A DNA stretch of 64,000 nt, taken from Episyrphus balteatus (Eukaryota; Arthropoda; Insecta; Diptera; Syrphidae). A program made the position numbers and the translations under genes. Position 1 is the first letter of the stretch, and every line of letters begins with the position of its first letter. A model generated the notes under the pieces. That model did not search any database. It saw only the letters and a program-made list of their open reading frames with translations, and was not told where the DNA came from. The stretch lies in NCBI RefSeq assembly GCF_945859705.1, contig NC_079136.1, positions 8,287,501-8,351,500 of the forward strand, read 5' to 3'. This document shows positions 22,405 through 35,900 of this stretch, in pieces.

Positions 22405-25034
22405 TATATTCAATCACTCCACTTAAAATAAAAATAATTTTAATAATTTTTTATTATTTTTGTTATTTTTTTCTTCGTTGTTTTTAATCGATCATTTTTC
22501 TGCGTGTGGGCAAATGTCTTAAAAAGCTTCTTACCAAACTTACAATCTGGCATCTATATCCATATAAAGAGTTTAACAAATGCTTAAAATTGTAGTTTTT
22601 GAAAGGTCTTATACAAAAGTAAAATTTGTAAAAAGTCAAAAAAGATTAAATTTTTATAAAAATTAATTAAATAGGGCAATTTTTATAAAAAAAAAACCTC
22701 AATAAAAGGCATTAACAGAATTCTTTTCTACATGACCTCCCGTAGGGCCCTGGCATTTGCCAGGAGGCAAATATATACCTCGTAAACCAAGCAAAATTTT
22801 GATAATTTGCACATAAAACTTTTTGTAGAGAATTAAATTTCCTATTGGAATAATGTTTTTTAAAAATTGAAAAAAAATGTTCCATACCAAAAAAGTCGAA
22901 ACAATCATAAAAAAAATATCAAAAAAATCAATTTTTTAGCTTTTTTAGCTGTACATTTTTTGTGGGTTGAGATAGACATAAACATTGCTCCAAGGAAAAA
23001 AAGAAGATTAAATTTCCTTTAAAATGATGTACTCACTAAATTTTTTCATTGAAAATTAACCGAAGTATGGCCATTTTAATCTATCTTTTTTTCGCATTTC
23101 TAGTTTTACTCAAGTAAAACAGAATCATTTGAGAGGAAAGTACGATAACTTAAGCACCAAGAACTGATAACACTGTGCTACAAAATAAAAAAAAAATACA
23201 CCCGAAAAATTACATAGTCGAATAATGCATAAAAATATTTTTGTTATATTTTTGGAACCCTCCATTTTTTTTTTATTTACAAAAAACCATTTTTACAGAC
23301 TACGATGTAATCTATCAATATCTAAGTCATTTAACAATTCTCAATACGTTATATGTTTTTGGAAAGAGGATTTCCAGACCTTTTGAATGATGTATAGAAG
23401 TCTATTGTTTAAACAAATTAAGTGTAGGTTTTTATCCCATAAATCTTAAAAAAATGATTTTTTTCTCAATTTATTCAACTTTACCCAATTTTTTTTGGAA
23501 AATAAACCAAACAAAAAAATAAAGTAAGGTTATCTTCTGAAAGAATATACATTTAAGCACAAATTAGCGTATTTTTTTTATTGAATTTGACCAAAACTGC
23601 GGAATCTATGCTACTTTTTCGTAAATAGAAAATGTGGCTTTTCATGATATGAATTGCAAGCTGCACAATAGGGTGTTCGTTATTTTGAAATAATAAGAAT
23701 TTCTATGCTCCTAGGATCTTATATAGTTGGAAATAAACTAAAAAAAATATTCCCCAAGTTTCAAGTCTCTAACTTAATTCTAACCCGTGCCGCCAAGCGG
23801 TTGAAGTTTCTTATGGGAATAACATGGGGTCTCTTGGACCTTGTTCGATCTACTTAAATTCCAGCCAAACCATTTGTTCAAAAAATTTAAAACTTTACAG
23901 GCTCAAATTTAATAAGTGTAGCTATCATGTGAACATTTTTCAGATTTTTAATTGTTATAATTTTAGAGATTTAGCTTGTTAAAAATTTTTTTCAAACTTT
24001 CTGAAAAATCGCTTTTTACACGTTTAAAAAATTAAAAAACATACATTTTTATTCACAAATAAGCGTAGTATGTACATATATTTAAAATGTATATTTAATT
24101 CTTATAACCTATTCAACGATTCCTGCAATAAAAACCCGTGAACGTCTTAGTTCCTTTCTAAACTACATAATCAATAGCCTATAAAAATGCCCTAAAAATT
24201 TGAGCCCTTAAAATTAAGATTTAGCACTCGCTATTTGAGTTTAAGATATCCCATACAAAATACATGTAAGTTTTGGTGATTTTTTTTTAATTAATACAGG
24301 TCAGCTGAATCTCAATGAATCAAAAAGCAGATTAAGTTTTTCTTGGAAAAAATGGAAAAATTGCTGATAACAATTCATATTTCCCACTTTCCAATTAATC
24401 AATAAAAGTATTTTATTACCATAAAGGACATAACATTGACTTAAATAAAAGTACAAATAGAAAATATGACAGGAGCAAAAAAATAATGTCCACGTCTAGT
24501 CTGGCAAATGTGTACGTGTATCGTCAATTCAATTTTCATATTTAGCCAACGTCAAATATCTTAATGATTACTCCCTTGTCGCTCAAAGTTTTATATCCCC
24601 ACACGGGACATGTTCAATAACTCTGTCAAATATAATTACCATTCTCCTAGCCAAAGACTAAATAACATACTCATAGACATCAGTAATATACACAAAAACA
24701 ACAGAGGTCGCTAGCAACAACGCAGCCAGAAACGTTCATATGAATATGGGTTTTTGCTATTTTAATTGCATGTAAGAGAGTGAAAAATAGTTTTTTGTCT
24801 GCATTGTGGGAATAGTTTTCTAATAATGCCATCATGTTTGTGTGGCAATTAAGAATAATTTACGAGTGACTACACGAGTACTTCGACTATAAGCATTAAC
24901 TTTAATGAATAAATACCGTAAATGTGTGATAATTAATTCATGAAGGAACTCACAATTTATCGCATGAAAGTTTTTTTTTCTGCTTAAGGCTTCAGATTTT
25001 CTTTCCTAGCTGACGTAACCTTTCCTTTAAGAGC
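22405..25034. other. Non-coding stretch, nothing recognised
   Basis: 2.6 kb of AT-rich sequence with many A/T runs, no ORF of interest and no repeat ends that I can pair. Confidence 0.4.
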
Positions 25035-25137
25035 TTAAGTGCCGGTTTGTTCATAGTCGATTATCTTTTAATCAAGGATTATTCCATAAGAAAATCCTTG
25101 ATTAAAAGATAATCGAGTGTCAACAAACCGGCCCTTA
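25035..25137. mobile_element. Short palindromic MITE, family G
   Basis: Arms start TAAGTGCCGGTTTGTTC and include GATTATCTTTTAATCAAGGA, with the inverted partner ending GGCCCTTA. About 103 bp with a very short loop. Confidence 0.8.
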
Positions 25138-26005
25138 GAGTTATTAAAAATAAGGAAGATCTCTAGCTCTCATCATGACAGAAACGTAAACTATCAAAAT
25201 TATCTTAAATCTTTAAAACTCAGTTTTTTTACGACATAATAGATGATTATTGTTGGAACCACTTTTTTCCTCCTCAACAAGTTCACTTAACCTTTTTTGA
25301 TATTCTCTTGATAAGCTTTTTTCACGTTTTAAAATCTTTTTTTCTTTTTTTTTTCATTTATAAACTCTTTACCTCAAACATTTATCAAATGACACCTGAA
25401 AAGGGTTTATAAGGATACATTTAAACCAACATTCGTATATCTGCCATCTATCTAAACTGTCTTACAACAACAACAATTTACGAAACGAAATTGTTTAGGT
25501 ATCCAATTTTAGTCGTTTATTTTTTCGTTATCAGATACGATTTATCTATAACATTTTTTTGTTACAGTTAGAAAGAAGTCTTGTACGTGCAAGACAATCT
25601 ATCATTGAAGGTAGAACGTTTTATTATACTTTTTGTCTATTTATGGACGAAACATTATTTACACATTAGATATACTTTTGTATATGAAGTTTTAGATGAA
25701 GGATAAAAATATAAGTGATAGCTTGGGTCACTTCAAGGTTAATAGCACACATATCAAAAATCAATCAAAAGAAAATGGTTGTGTTTTATCGCAATTGCTG
25801 CCGGTTCATGTAACCTCTATACTCGTTGTACTCAATCCAGAATTTTCTGAGCATTTTTGTGTGTCCTCTGTGTGTGTAAGGATATGAAAGAAGTATTATA
25901 TTTCATAAAAGTGCTGTGCTAACAATTTTGAACCGATGGTGCTCTAAGGCACGTGAATCTATCAGAGCCAATAGCTTGATAGAGATAATCTTCACTGTGC
26001 GTTTC
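25138..26005. other. Non-coding stretch, nothing recognised
   Basis: No supported gene. It ends at the truncated left border of foldback copy 2. Confidence 0.4.
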
Positions 26006-27450
26006 ACCCGGCCGAATAGTTTAGATTTTGATGATCTTTTTTTTTCAAACGTCGGTAATTAAAAATACTTTGAAGTCTATAGATTAAAAATTTCCGGTGT
26101 TGCCGTTTTGATTTTTTAAATTTAATTGAAGATTTTTGCGAACAAAAAAATTTTTTTTTTCAAAAATTTTTCTTAAATTTCATAAATTAATTGATGCCAA
26201 AAGATTGTCTAGAAAATTCAAGGAAAAAAATATATAGATAGATAGATGTAATTTTCTTAATAATTGACTTCAAACACAAAAAAAAATATTTGAACACAAC
26301 GACAACACCTTCAATATTTAAATATACATTTTTAAAAAGCTAGAAGCTAAGTCATATTTGTAAAATTAAAATTAAGTTAATTGAAGTAAGGGCTTTTGAA
26401 AGAACGGTAACTGAACTCAGATTTTTGAAAAAAAAAATTATTGAAAAAATTTTAACATGTCGTTTTTAAAACTTGTTTTTAATATAAAATGCATTTATTT
26501 TCAAAATTTTTTGGCCGCATTTATTATGATTTGAAATTATAAAAGGAAATGTCAATATGTATTACGGTTTATGAAAAAAATTAAAAAGTATTTCATTTTC
26601 GAAGAACTTTTTTTTAAAGAAGTTTTGAAAAAAATGTAACCTTTTTTTAAAGTTCATTATCTAAATATAAAATTATTTTTTATTTATTTAATAACTCTTA
26701 CTGTTGAAAGTTAAATAGTAAAAATTTAAAGTTCTTATTAACAAAGTCTTTGAGAAAATTAATTATTTCAATGCAAAAATTCAGTTTTTATCAAAAAAAA
26801 CCCATTGAAATTGAAGTAATTTCTAATTTTTTTTCAAAAGTGTGATATATATTACCTTTTCTGCTTCGAAATTCAACTGATAATAATTATGGCCAAACAT
26901 TTTTTTTCAATTAATTCATATTTTATTAGAAAAAATTTGGAAAAAAGTCATTTTAAATTTTTTTAATAACATTTTTTTGGTAAATTCTGAGTTTGAGGAC
27001 CATTTTTTCAAAAACTCTTAATTAAATTTAGTGGATTTAAATTTAAGAGATAAGAATGGGCTTCTCGCTTTTTAAAAATGTATTTTAAAATATTGTAGGT
27101 GTTGCTGTTGTTTTCAAAATATTTTTGTTTGTGTTTGAAGTCAGATTGTGAGAAAATTGCATTTATCGCTTAAGCAATGGAAGATTGTCAATTACTTCCT
27201 TATATTTTGTGTCCTTAAATTACCTCGAGAATCTTTTGCTTTCAGTTGTTTTATGAAATTTAAGCAAAAAAAAAATGGTTTTGTTCAAAAAAAATTTAAT
27301 TTTAATTTTAAAAAACAATACGGCAACATCGGCAATTTTTACTCTATAGACTTTAAAGTATTTTTAATTACCTACGTTTGAAAAAAAAAATCGTCAAAAT
27401 CAGAGCTGTTCCGCCGGGTTTCCTAATAATTTGCTTTAGATACTCTACTA
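26006..27450. mobile_element. Foldback transposon, family 1, copy 2 (left end truncated)
   Basis: Begins within the CCCGGCCGAA block, so the first 40 or so bases of the family are missing. The right end is complete (TACTCTACTA). It is otherwise collinear with copy 1 at roughly 90% identity by eye, with small indels in homopolymer runs. Confidence 0.88.
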
Positions 27451-28510
27451 TAACGCCATGTTCCAATTGAGAAGTAAGACCAAATGTTAGCAAAAAAGGA
27501 AAGGTAAAAATAAAAGCTGATGTAGTGACTGCTGAATGGGATATAAGGCCAAAATTCAAGTCAAGGCTAACGTCCATTCAGCAGCCATAAGTTCCAAGTA
27601 AAAATGTTGGATTTTAGGTATGTCCCGCCATTATATTCATTACGTAAGACGAGTTTCAAAAAGTGAGCATTTCAATAGAAGGTTTCTCAAGCCAGAGAAA
27701 TAGACACTTTTTTTCCTGACAATTTGAAAGCAGAATCTGTAATAATAAAGTTTGATAAAATAATTGAGTCACACGTCAAAATTTGGGATTACATCAAATT
27801 TCTAAATGAAATAGGGTAGAATTTTAAAATAAGGAGTAAATATAAATTTGGAAAAAAATTTTAGCCTAGAAGAAGCAATGTTCATCTTATATATTATATT
27901 CTTATTATACAAGATTGAAGAAAGTACCACCAATTGTAGAAAGTACCACCAATTCGATTTTCCTGATATGGTACAAACCATTTAGCAGCATGTTCTATTT
28001 TCAACACCATACTAATGCAACAATTTTTTAGTACTTTGAGCAACGTAAAATATGCTTTGACCAAAGTTTATTCAATGTTAAAAAAAACTCACATAAAAAA
28101 TCTTTAAATTAAAGTTGAAAGAACTTTAACAAATTTTAGAATCGTTATCAGCTTTAGTTGCAGTATATCACAGTAATTTTCAAAAGTAGTATAGCCTGAT
28201 GGTTAAGCACTGAATCTTTTTTAGAGACATAATTTTAAGTAACCTAACCCTCTCAGTCCAGCCTACACATTTGTCAAATTAATACAAACTATCGAATACA
28301 AACTATTTAAACGATTTTAAAAAATAATTAAACTTATTTCAATTTTTAAAGTGTATGTTTTACCATTCTTGTCAAATGATCAGCTCTAGTTTAATCACTC
28401 TCCATTGTATTTAAAGTTCCCATTAAAAATTCAAAAGAACTGTCTAATCGCATACAAATTTTAAAATGTCCCCTTTTAAATTGCGACTTTAAATTAAATA
28501 GACTGTAAAT
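27451..28510. other. Non-coding stretch with a possible tRNA-like A box
   Basis: ATAGCCTGATGGTTAAGCAC (28191-28210) resembles a pol III A box and the SINE head at 11366, but no B box follows, so it is at best a SINE fragment. No gene is seen. Confidence 0.3.
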
Positions 28511-31500
28511 TAGACTGGGCCAAAAAAATAAAATATTTTTTTTTTTTGAAAGTTACTTCGAAAATATTGTTAAGGATGATGAAAAAAAAATTTGGTGAAA
28601 ATTTGAGCCGTTAAAAAAAATTTTAAGAGGTCTATCATCGATGTTTTTTATTTTTATACATGATATGATGTTTTACAACAGAACTGCTAGACGATCAAAG
28701 TAAAAAAAAATTTCTGTTCATTTTTTCTTATATAAAATTAAATTTCCTACAAAAAAGATCTAATTGAAAATTTTCCTCAGACGAGCCGTATTCGAGTAAT
28801 AAAGCTTTTTAAATCGAAGTGTTTTTTCAATTTGACTGTTTCACTTTGGAATTTTGTGATGAGCAAATAAGTGAATAGAAAAATAAAACCACGACAGATT
28901 CTTATAGGAAATTTAATTCTCTACAAAAAAGGTCTTGTAGTAATTTTCCCTAAATTGAGTTCTAAAGAAGTTATTCACGATTTAAATCGAGAAAAAAATT
29001 AAAAAATCAATTTTCAATTTCAAAATTTTCTAATTCACTGAAAATTCAATATTTTCAAATTAGCAAGATGTTTTCGTGTAGGGACTTAAACGTTCTATAA
29101 AAAGTTCCCTGGCAGCAAATTAATTGCTTTAACCGTTTAGAAGATAATCGTATTCAAATCGCAATGCATACTTGTCATAAGAAAACTATTGAAATCAGTG
29201 GACATTGGTTTTGATACGAATATCTTCTTAAGGGGGGGTTTCCATAGCATTTTAATGGAAGACGGTTGACTAATTGTTGTATAACTTTTGCAGTTTATAA
29301 GATAATCTTATGAAACGTACTTTTTTGAAAAGGTAATAAACGTACAAATATTTTTGCATCATTTAAATTTTAGAAACATTTCTTGTGCGATTTTTATAAG
29401 GGTCGAAAATGATTTTTTTCCTGCAAATTTAGATTGAATCAGAATTTTGGTTGGGGCACCGTTGTTTATAAACTTTTTATTTATTTTTTTTTTGTTTTAT
29501 AATGATCAAATGTGTTTTCATGCAGTACGCGAAACAGATTTTTTTTTTTTTTTTTTTTATTAGAAAAAAAGCTTCGTTAATTTGTTGTAATTTCATGTTT
29601 TTTTACTCACTCTTCTTAGAATAACTTTACCGTTTATTAGTGTTTTTAGATGAAACAAAAAGAAATCAATAAAGGGAAATTAGGAGAATCCAATAAAATT
29701 TCTAAAATTTAATTTGAAGTTAGTTTGAACGGTTAATTTGAAGGAAAGGTGTCAAAATGCACTTTTTTAGCATTTTGGTCGTGGGGCAAAGCGTGATTAT
29801 TTTTTAAAATGTTTTTGTATTTTTTAATGAGAAGTTAATAAAGTTGTTCATGCAACCCGTTTGCCAAAAAAAAATATTTTTTTTATTTACACACTAAAAA
29901 TTTGATTTTAATAAACCAATATTTGCATTCTCTTTTTGAGGAAGGGGCAGTCAAAGCATCCACAATTTATTTTTATTATTTTTTTTTCATTATATTTCAA
30001 ATCAGTTTCAAAAAAAAAATATATATTTTTGCTCACAGTATTTTTAATATAAATTGTTGAAAAAGTGTCTATTTTAGCTTTTTTTACTTTGAAAATTCCA
30101 TTGATCACGCACACATGCAAATTTAGTTCAAAAGAATGCCACGCATAAGCTGGCGCTGATGAACTCTTTTTTTCTGTTCTTTTCTATTTATTGAAAAAAA
30201 ACTTGCTCTTGCGCTCTCATTTTCTCGTTATATTTTGTTTTTGTTTTTTGTGTTTACATAATATGTACTTTTTTTTTTTTGTTTCCTATTTCCTCACTCA
30301 GGCAGGCAGAAATCATTCATGAAATTATGAAGATGCTGCAGAGAGTAGGTAGATAGTAGATATTTTTTGCAAGATCATTATCTTTTGTTTTCAAAAAGGG
30401 TTGTTTTGTTCTTGTTGACTCTTGGGTTTTTTCTAACAATTCATTTCGTGTTTATAATATCGCACCCGCGGTTGCGAGTTGACACTTTTGGGTTTTTTTT
30501 TTTTTGGTGTCAGCGAAATTCTTTGCATTGTGTAATATTCACATCGCTCGTGCGGGGATATAGGTAAAGGATTAGATATGTGGTATGCATTTGTTTGTGT
30601 GTAAAAATGTGTATTGACATTTGACATGTGCTTGTGCACAATGATTGATTTCTATATTTAGGTTGATTTCTGGGTTGTATTGTTTATTATACTACACTCG
30701 CGCGTGCGTGCGGGGTTATATAATATAAATATATCGTTTTGTTTTTCATAGTCTTTGTTTATATGTTGCGGATTCGGTTTTTTTTTGTAGGTTTGTAGGT
30801 ATAATAGTTATATTTTCGCGGGGGAATGTGTAAAGGGTTATATAAGTGTATTTGTGGTTAGAATGCACCTGATGGTATTTATAGAAATAGTTTTGAATAG
30901 GTGAAGATGCTCAGTATGTTTCCTTAGCAAAAACAAAGTTTTTAAAATTACACCTACTGAGGAAACAAGCAAAAAAGTAGCTAATGCCTATCTGAATTTA
31001 TAAATAAAATATCAGTTTGAAAAAATAGATCATTTTTTTTTTCAAAGTGTTGAGCTTGAAAATTATTTTTGAAAACTTCCCTAAACTTTGATTACATAGT
31101 TGAAAAATTAATTTCAAGGTTTAAAAAAAAGTAACTTATAAGTTACACTGGTCAACAAGCTTTTTGCCACAAGAACCAAAATATACTTTTCTATATGTTT
31201 TTGATATGCTGAACTCGAATCTGAAGTCAGAAAATGTTTATTGGCCTCCGTTTTTGAAATATTACCGTTAGAAAATACCGAAAAACGTCATTTTGGCTGT
31301 TTTCGAGGTTATGTTTTTATGTGGGGTAGTTCCTTATGAAAAAATTTGTAACGGTTCCTATAAGAACTGGTTTTATTCTTCCAAAAAATGTTTAAATCTT
31401 TCCAATATCTTTTTTACTTCCCGAGATATTTAAAATTTAAGGAGTGGTCTTTGGCTCAGAAATAGCACTGGCCAAACAAATTAAACTTTTTTGCCACAAG

Positions 31501-32934
31501 AACCAAAATATACTTTTTTAAAGGTTTTTGAGTTGCTGAACTCGAATGCGCAATCAGAAAAATGCTATTGGCAACAAATTTGTTTATAATGAATTACCCC
31601 ACATAAAAACAGAAGCTAGAAAAGAGCTAAAATGACGTTTTTCAGCATTTTATAACTGTTATATCTCAAAAACGGAGGCCAATCAAATTTTTTTTGACTT
31701 CAGATTCGAGTTCAGCATATCAAAAACCTATAGAAAAGTATATCTTGGTTCTTGTGGCAAAAAAAAAGTTCAATTTTGTTGACCAGTGTTATTAATGCTG
31801 CCTTATTTTTGTTTCCTAATAATGTAGGTATAGGTAAATAAAAAACAAAATCGATTCAACTGAGTTCATTGCATTGGTGACTCTAAAAAAATCTTTATTA
31901 AAAAGGTGTTGAAAGTAAATTGGATTGATATCGAGTCCATCCTCAAACAACATATAGATAAGAACCTAAACATTCTATATATTGTAAGTAAATACATTTC
32001 CATGTCAGCCGGCACGCGCGTGTGCGAGATAAAAAATTGCTCAACGAAGAACAACTGAAAAGTGAGCAAGAACCTGAAAACCAATCCTTCTGCGCATCTA
32101 CTCATATTTTTATACAAACTACACAAAGGATACTGTCAAGTATATTATATCAATGCACCCATATAACACATCCTCTACCTGCTTCTCCGCTGAACAACTA
32201 TAATTATTATTATAATGCAAAAAATTTCTCTGATACACAAAAAACTCAAATGCCATCCACAACAGCAACATGGAAACAAGTTTTCATTTCAAAAATAAAT
32301 AGGTATACACTCCAGAAATCTTTCATGAAAATATTGAATTTCAAACCAGTTTTCGTCCACAAACACCATATCCATATAAAGATCCATGTAGTATACCTAC
32401 ATCCATTTGCATGTCACCCCGCACGCGTGAGTGCGATGGCGATCTCACAAAGAGACAATGAATGAAAACCATAACCAACATCCTGAGAGTAAAAAACCAG
32501 AGAATTCGATGGCGAGAGAGCGAAACACATTCACTAATACACACAAATGCTTTTACATGAGATTTGACTTTGCTGAAAAAGGGAACCCAGTCTTAACGGT
32601 TAAAGCAATTAATTTGCTGCCAGGGAACTTTTTATAGAACGTTTAAGTCCCTACAAGAAAACATCTTGTTAATTTGAAAATATTGAATTTTCAGTGAATT
32701 AGAAAATTTTGAAATTGAAAATTGATTTTTTAATTTTTTTTTTACTTTGATTGTCTAGCAGTTCTGTTGTAAAACATCATATCATGTATAAAAATAAAAA
32801 ACATCGATGATAGACCTCTTAAAATTTTTTTTAACGGCTCAAATTTTCACCAAATTTTTTTTTCATCATCCTGAACAAGATTTTCGAAGTAATTTTCAAA
32901 AAAAAAAATATTTTATTTTTTTTGGCCCAGTCTA
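28511..32934. mobile_element. 4.4-kb non-autonomous element with 8-bp target duplication (hAT-like)
   Basis: TIR TAGACTGGGCC at both ends, with the inversion extending several hundred bases (for example TGATGTTTTACAACAGAAC, and the CCCTGGCAGCAAATTAATT block). The 8-bp duplication CTGTAAAT flanks it exactly (28503-28510, 32935-32942) and fits the hAT preference for T at position 2 and A at position 7. The 3.5-kb interior has no transposase. It holds a CACTGG-family element and two GT/CA-rich diverged stretches (about 30400-30900 and 31980-32540) that look like inverted relatives. Confidence 0.8.
31146..31788. mobile_element. CACTGG-family foldback nested in the 4.4-kb element
   Basis: Left end CACTGGTCAACAAGC, right end the complement of CACTGGTCAACAAAATTG, TTA on both sides (31143-31145, 31789-31791). 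A second left-type end (CACTGGCCAAACAAATT) starts at 31468, so the element looks like one and a half copies fused. Confidence 0.8.
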
Positions 32935-32942
32935 CTGTAAAT

Positions 32943-35900
32943 AATAAATTGGGTCTAAATAATCCTTAAGAAATTATGAAAAACAATCTTTTAACCTTTT
33001 GAAATGTATTATCGGAGTAAGTATACCTATTCCAAAATGCAAGAATTTCAAAATTTTTGACATGGTCAAATTTTTTCACACAGCTTAGTACTTTTATTCA
33101 CTCTTTTTCATAAGTCGGAATGAAATCTGTTAACTGCACAAATTGGACTGAATAATAGAACGACTTTGTGTCATGTTATATTATATTCCCGCACTTCTGT
33201 TTTCGAAGAGAGTCTCCTTAAAGTTTCTTTCGCACAAGAATCAAACAAGAGTCAGAATTCAAAAGTGACGAAGGAAGTGCTGATGTAGGGTTTTTTTTTG
33301 TTTCTTGGAAAAAAAAATATAAAAAGCCGTTTGACGGAAGAAAACTTTGATTTTGTGTCTTTACATTTTGTCAGGATAACATTTATATGTTTGAACATAT
33401 CCCCAAGGAATTATTATGTTGGGCGTCAATTTATTGTTATAAATTTATATTGTGGTTTTGAAATTGAAGAAGCAAGCCGCAAGGCAAAAGAAAACAAAAT
33501 ACAAAAGAAAATACTTGCTCGTTATGTTTTGTAAGTTGTTTCTTTTGTTTATTTTTTTTTTTTTTATTGTAAAAGTTAGATGTTTTTTGTTTTTGAAATT
33601 TGTATGTTTATGTTATTGGTCTGTTTAAAATCAATATAAATTAGTGAAGTTATTGAGATAATGTTCAATCAGAGCAGAGATTTGTTAAGAATTGCTTATA
33701 TTGAATTAGAATAAGAAGATTTTATAGGGATAAAGAAATACAACCTTCTATCGATTCTTTATGAGAAATTCAAAAACATAATAAAACACCACTAAACTGA
33801 GTTATACTCTTACTCTATACTCTTACTCTATAATGATAAATAGTTAACAGACTAAGAAAAGAACTTAACTTTTTTAAATATTTTCAATATTTTTGATTTT
33901 CAATGTAATTTAAAAGTAAACAACCTTTCATTGAAATTTGACTATACAATGGAGATCCATCTTGAACAGTTATTAATTTTGTAATTGAAAACTTTTCCAA
34001 TATTTTCAATATAAATGGAACTTAAATTGAAAAAAAAAAATTAACAAACCAAAAAAGATGGACGAAGTTTTATTTCATCCTTAAAATGTATAGATTGAAA
34101 TATTTTGCAATAACTTAAATCTTTTTTCCGTCAACTTCAATTTACTAGCAGATGGAAATTCATAATTTGACAGACGGTGTTTGCTACGGTTTAAAATTTT
34201 AATTTATTTTTTTGTGCAAGAATAACAATTTCACAATTAATTTTTAAACTAGTTTTTAAAAAAAAGTGTTATACTAACAATAATCCAAGAATGTTATATT
34301 AAAATTGAATTTATGAGGAATCTAAATGAATTATGAATAGAGACACTGTGGCGTATGAGTAACATAATTTTATTCAAGTGTAACGAAAATAAATTGAGAT
34401 CTTTAAGATTTGTTTTTATTTTGTAAATAATAAGTGAAAAGCTATAGAAACGGTATTTTCCAGAGCCAGGCAATACAGCTCTGAATTTGATGATTTATTT
34501 CTAAACGGTAGTTTTTAATCGGTAATTAAAAATTCTCTATGAAATAAAAAACGTCACTGTTGCCGCATCTTTTTATGTATATATATGTATTATGTTTAAT
34601 AAAGCATAAATGAACTCATAAATTGACTTCAAACAAAAAAAATATATTTGTAAGATATTTACCTACTTTTTAAACACCATTTTTCTAATTTTTGGAAACT
34701 TCATATACAGGGTGCCTCAAAAGTCAAGGTCCAAACGGAATATATCCTTAGATTTCCGATTAAATGCAGTTCTTGTAAAATTTCGAAATGGATTGAACTA
34801 GAACTAAGCTTCCTTTGATTTTTTTAACAATTTTTCACCTAACTGTATTAAATCGAAAATCTTAAAAATTCCATTTGGACCATGGATGTTATTTTACATT
34901 AAAAAAAAAAAAAAAAAACATTTTACAAATTATTAAGTGTGCAAAAAGAGGTTGTCTGTAAAGCCGGTTTACGGACGATGATTTTACCTGATAACGTCGT
35001 CAGAAAACAGGTTGTGTGCTTTTGTTTAAAATAAGTCAATTGAAGCGTTTACTTTTTTCAAACAATCAAAATTTACAAGAAAAAGCTAAAAAAATATCTT
35101 TTTTATTTTCTCATTATATTAATTTTTTTATTTTAAAAGCTTACAAAAAAATTATGCAATTTAAAAGCCAAGTATTTCTTCTTTTATTTTAAAATTTTTA
35201 TAATGCGCAAAGAGTACAAAAATAATTTATTGAAAACAATCATTTTCATCAAAAAAGCAAAAAAAAACATGAATTTTTATCTTCTCATGTCATTAATTCC
35301 ATTTTTTTCCTAACAACCTATACAAAATTGTATACCATCTGAAAGCTTATTGTCTTAGCTCAAAATATATTATATCGATCAGGTCTAGACATCTACAAAA
35401 AGAGCAAGAATTTTTTGAACTCGATCAAATTTTATTAAAAAAAGCAAAAAAAAACATTTATTTTTATGTCCTCACGCTATGGAATCAATTTTTTTGTTTG
35501 ACAACCTATACAAAATTTTCTTACTATGTGAAAGTTTATTATTTCACCTTTCATATGACGTATCAATATCATTTCAAAGATGCCTACAAGAGAAGTTAGA
35601 ATTTTTTAAAGTCAACCATGTCGAATTTCCAGACTGAGATTACGGTACTTCCAACACTGGTGGCTGTTCGGGAGGCAACTGATCTCCACTGGTGTTTGAG
35701 GTTTTTCGCAAGTTTCTTAAATTAACATTGTGTAGCTTGTAGTAAGTCTATCGTTATGTGTGATATTCCAAATGAAAGGTAATAGTATCAGGATGTTCAT
35801 AAAAGTTTAATAGAATTTCTATCTGCTATTGGTCAAAAGTTATAACCTGTTGAATTCTAAAATTTTATTTTACCTTTATCTCAAAATTGTGTCTATCATG

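Noticed and set aside
32022..32465. 147-codon plus-strand ORF inside the 4.4-kb element as a transposase
   Set aside because: No hAT catalytic or BED-finger motif, and a low-complexity His/Tyr/Asn-rich composition.
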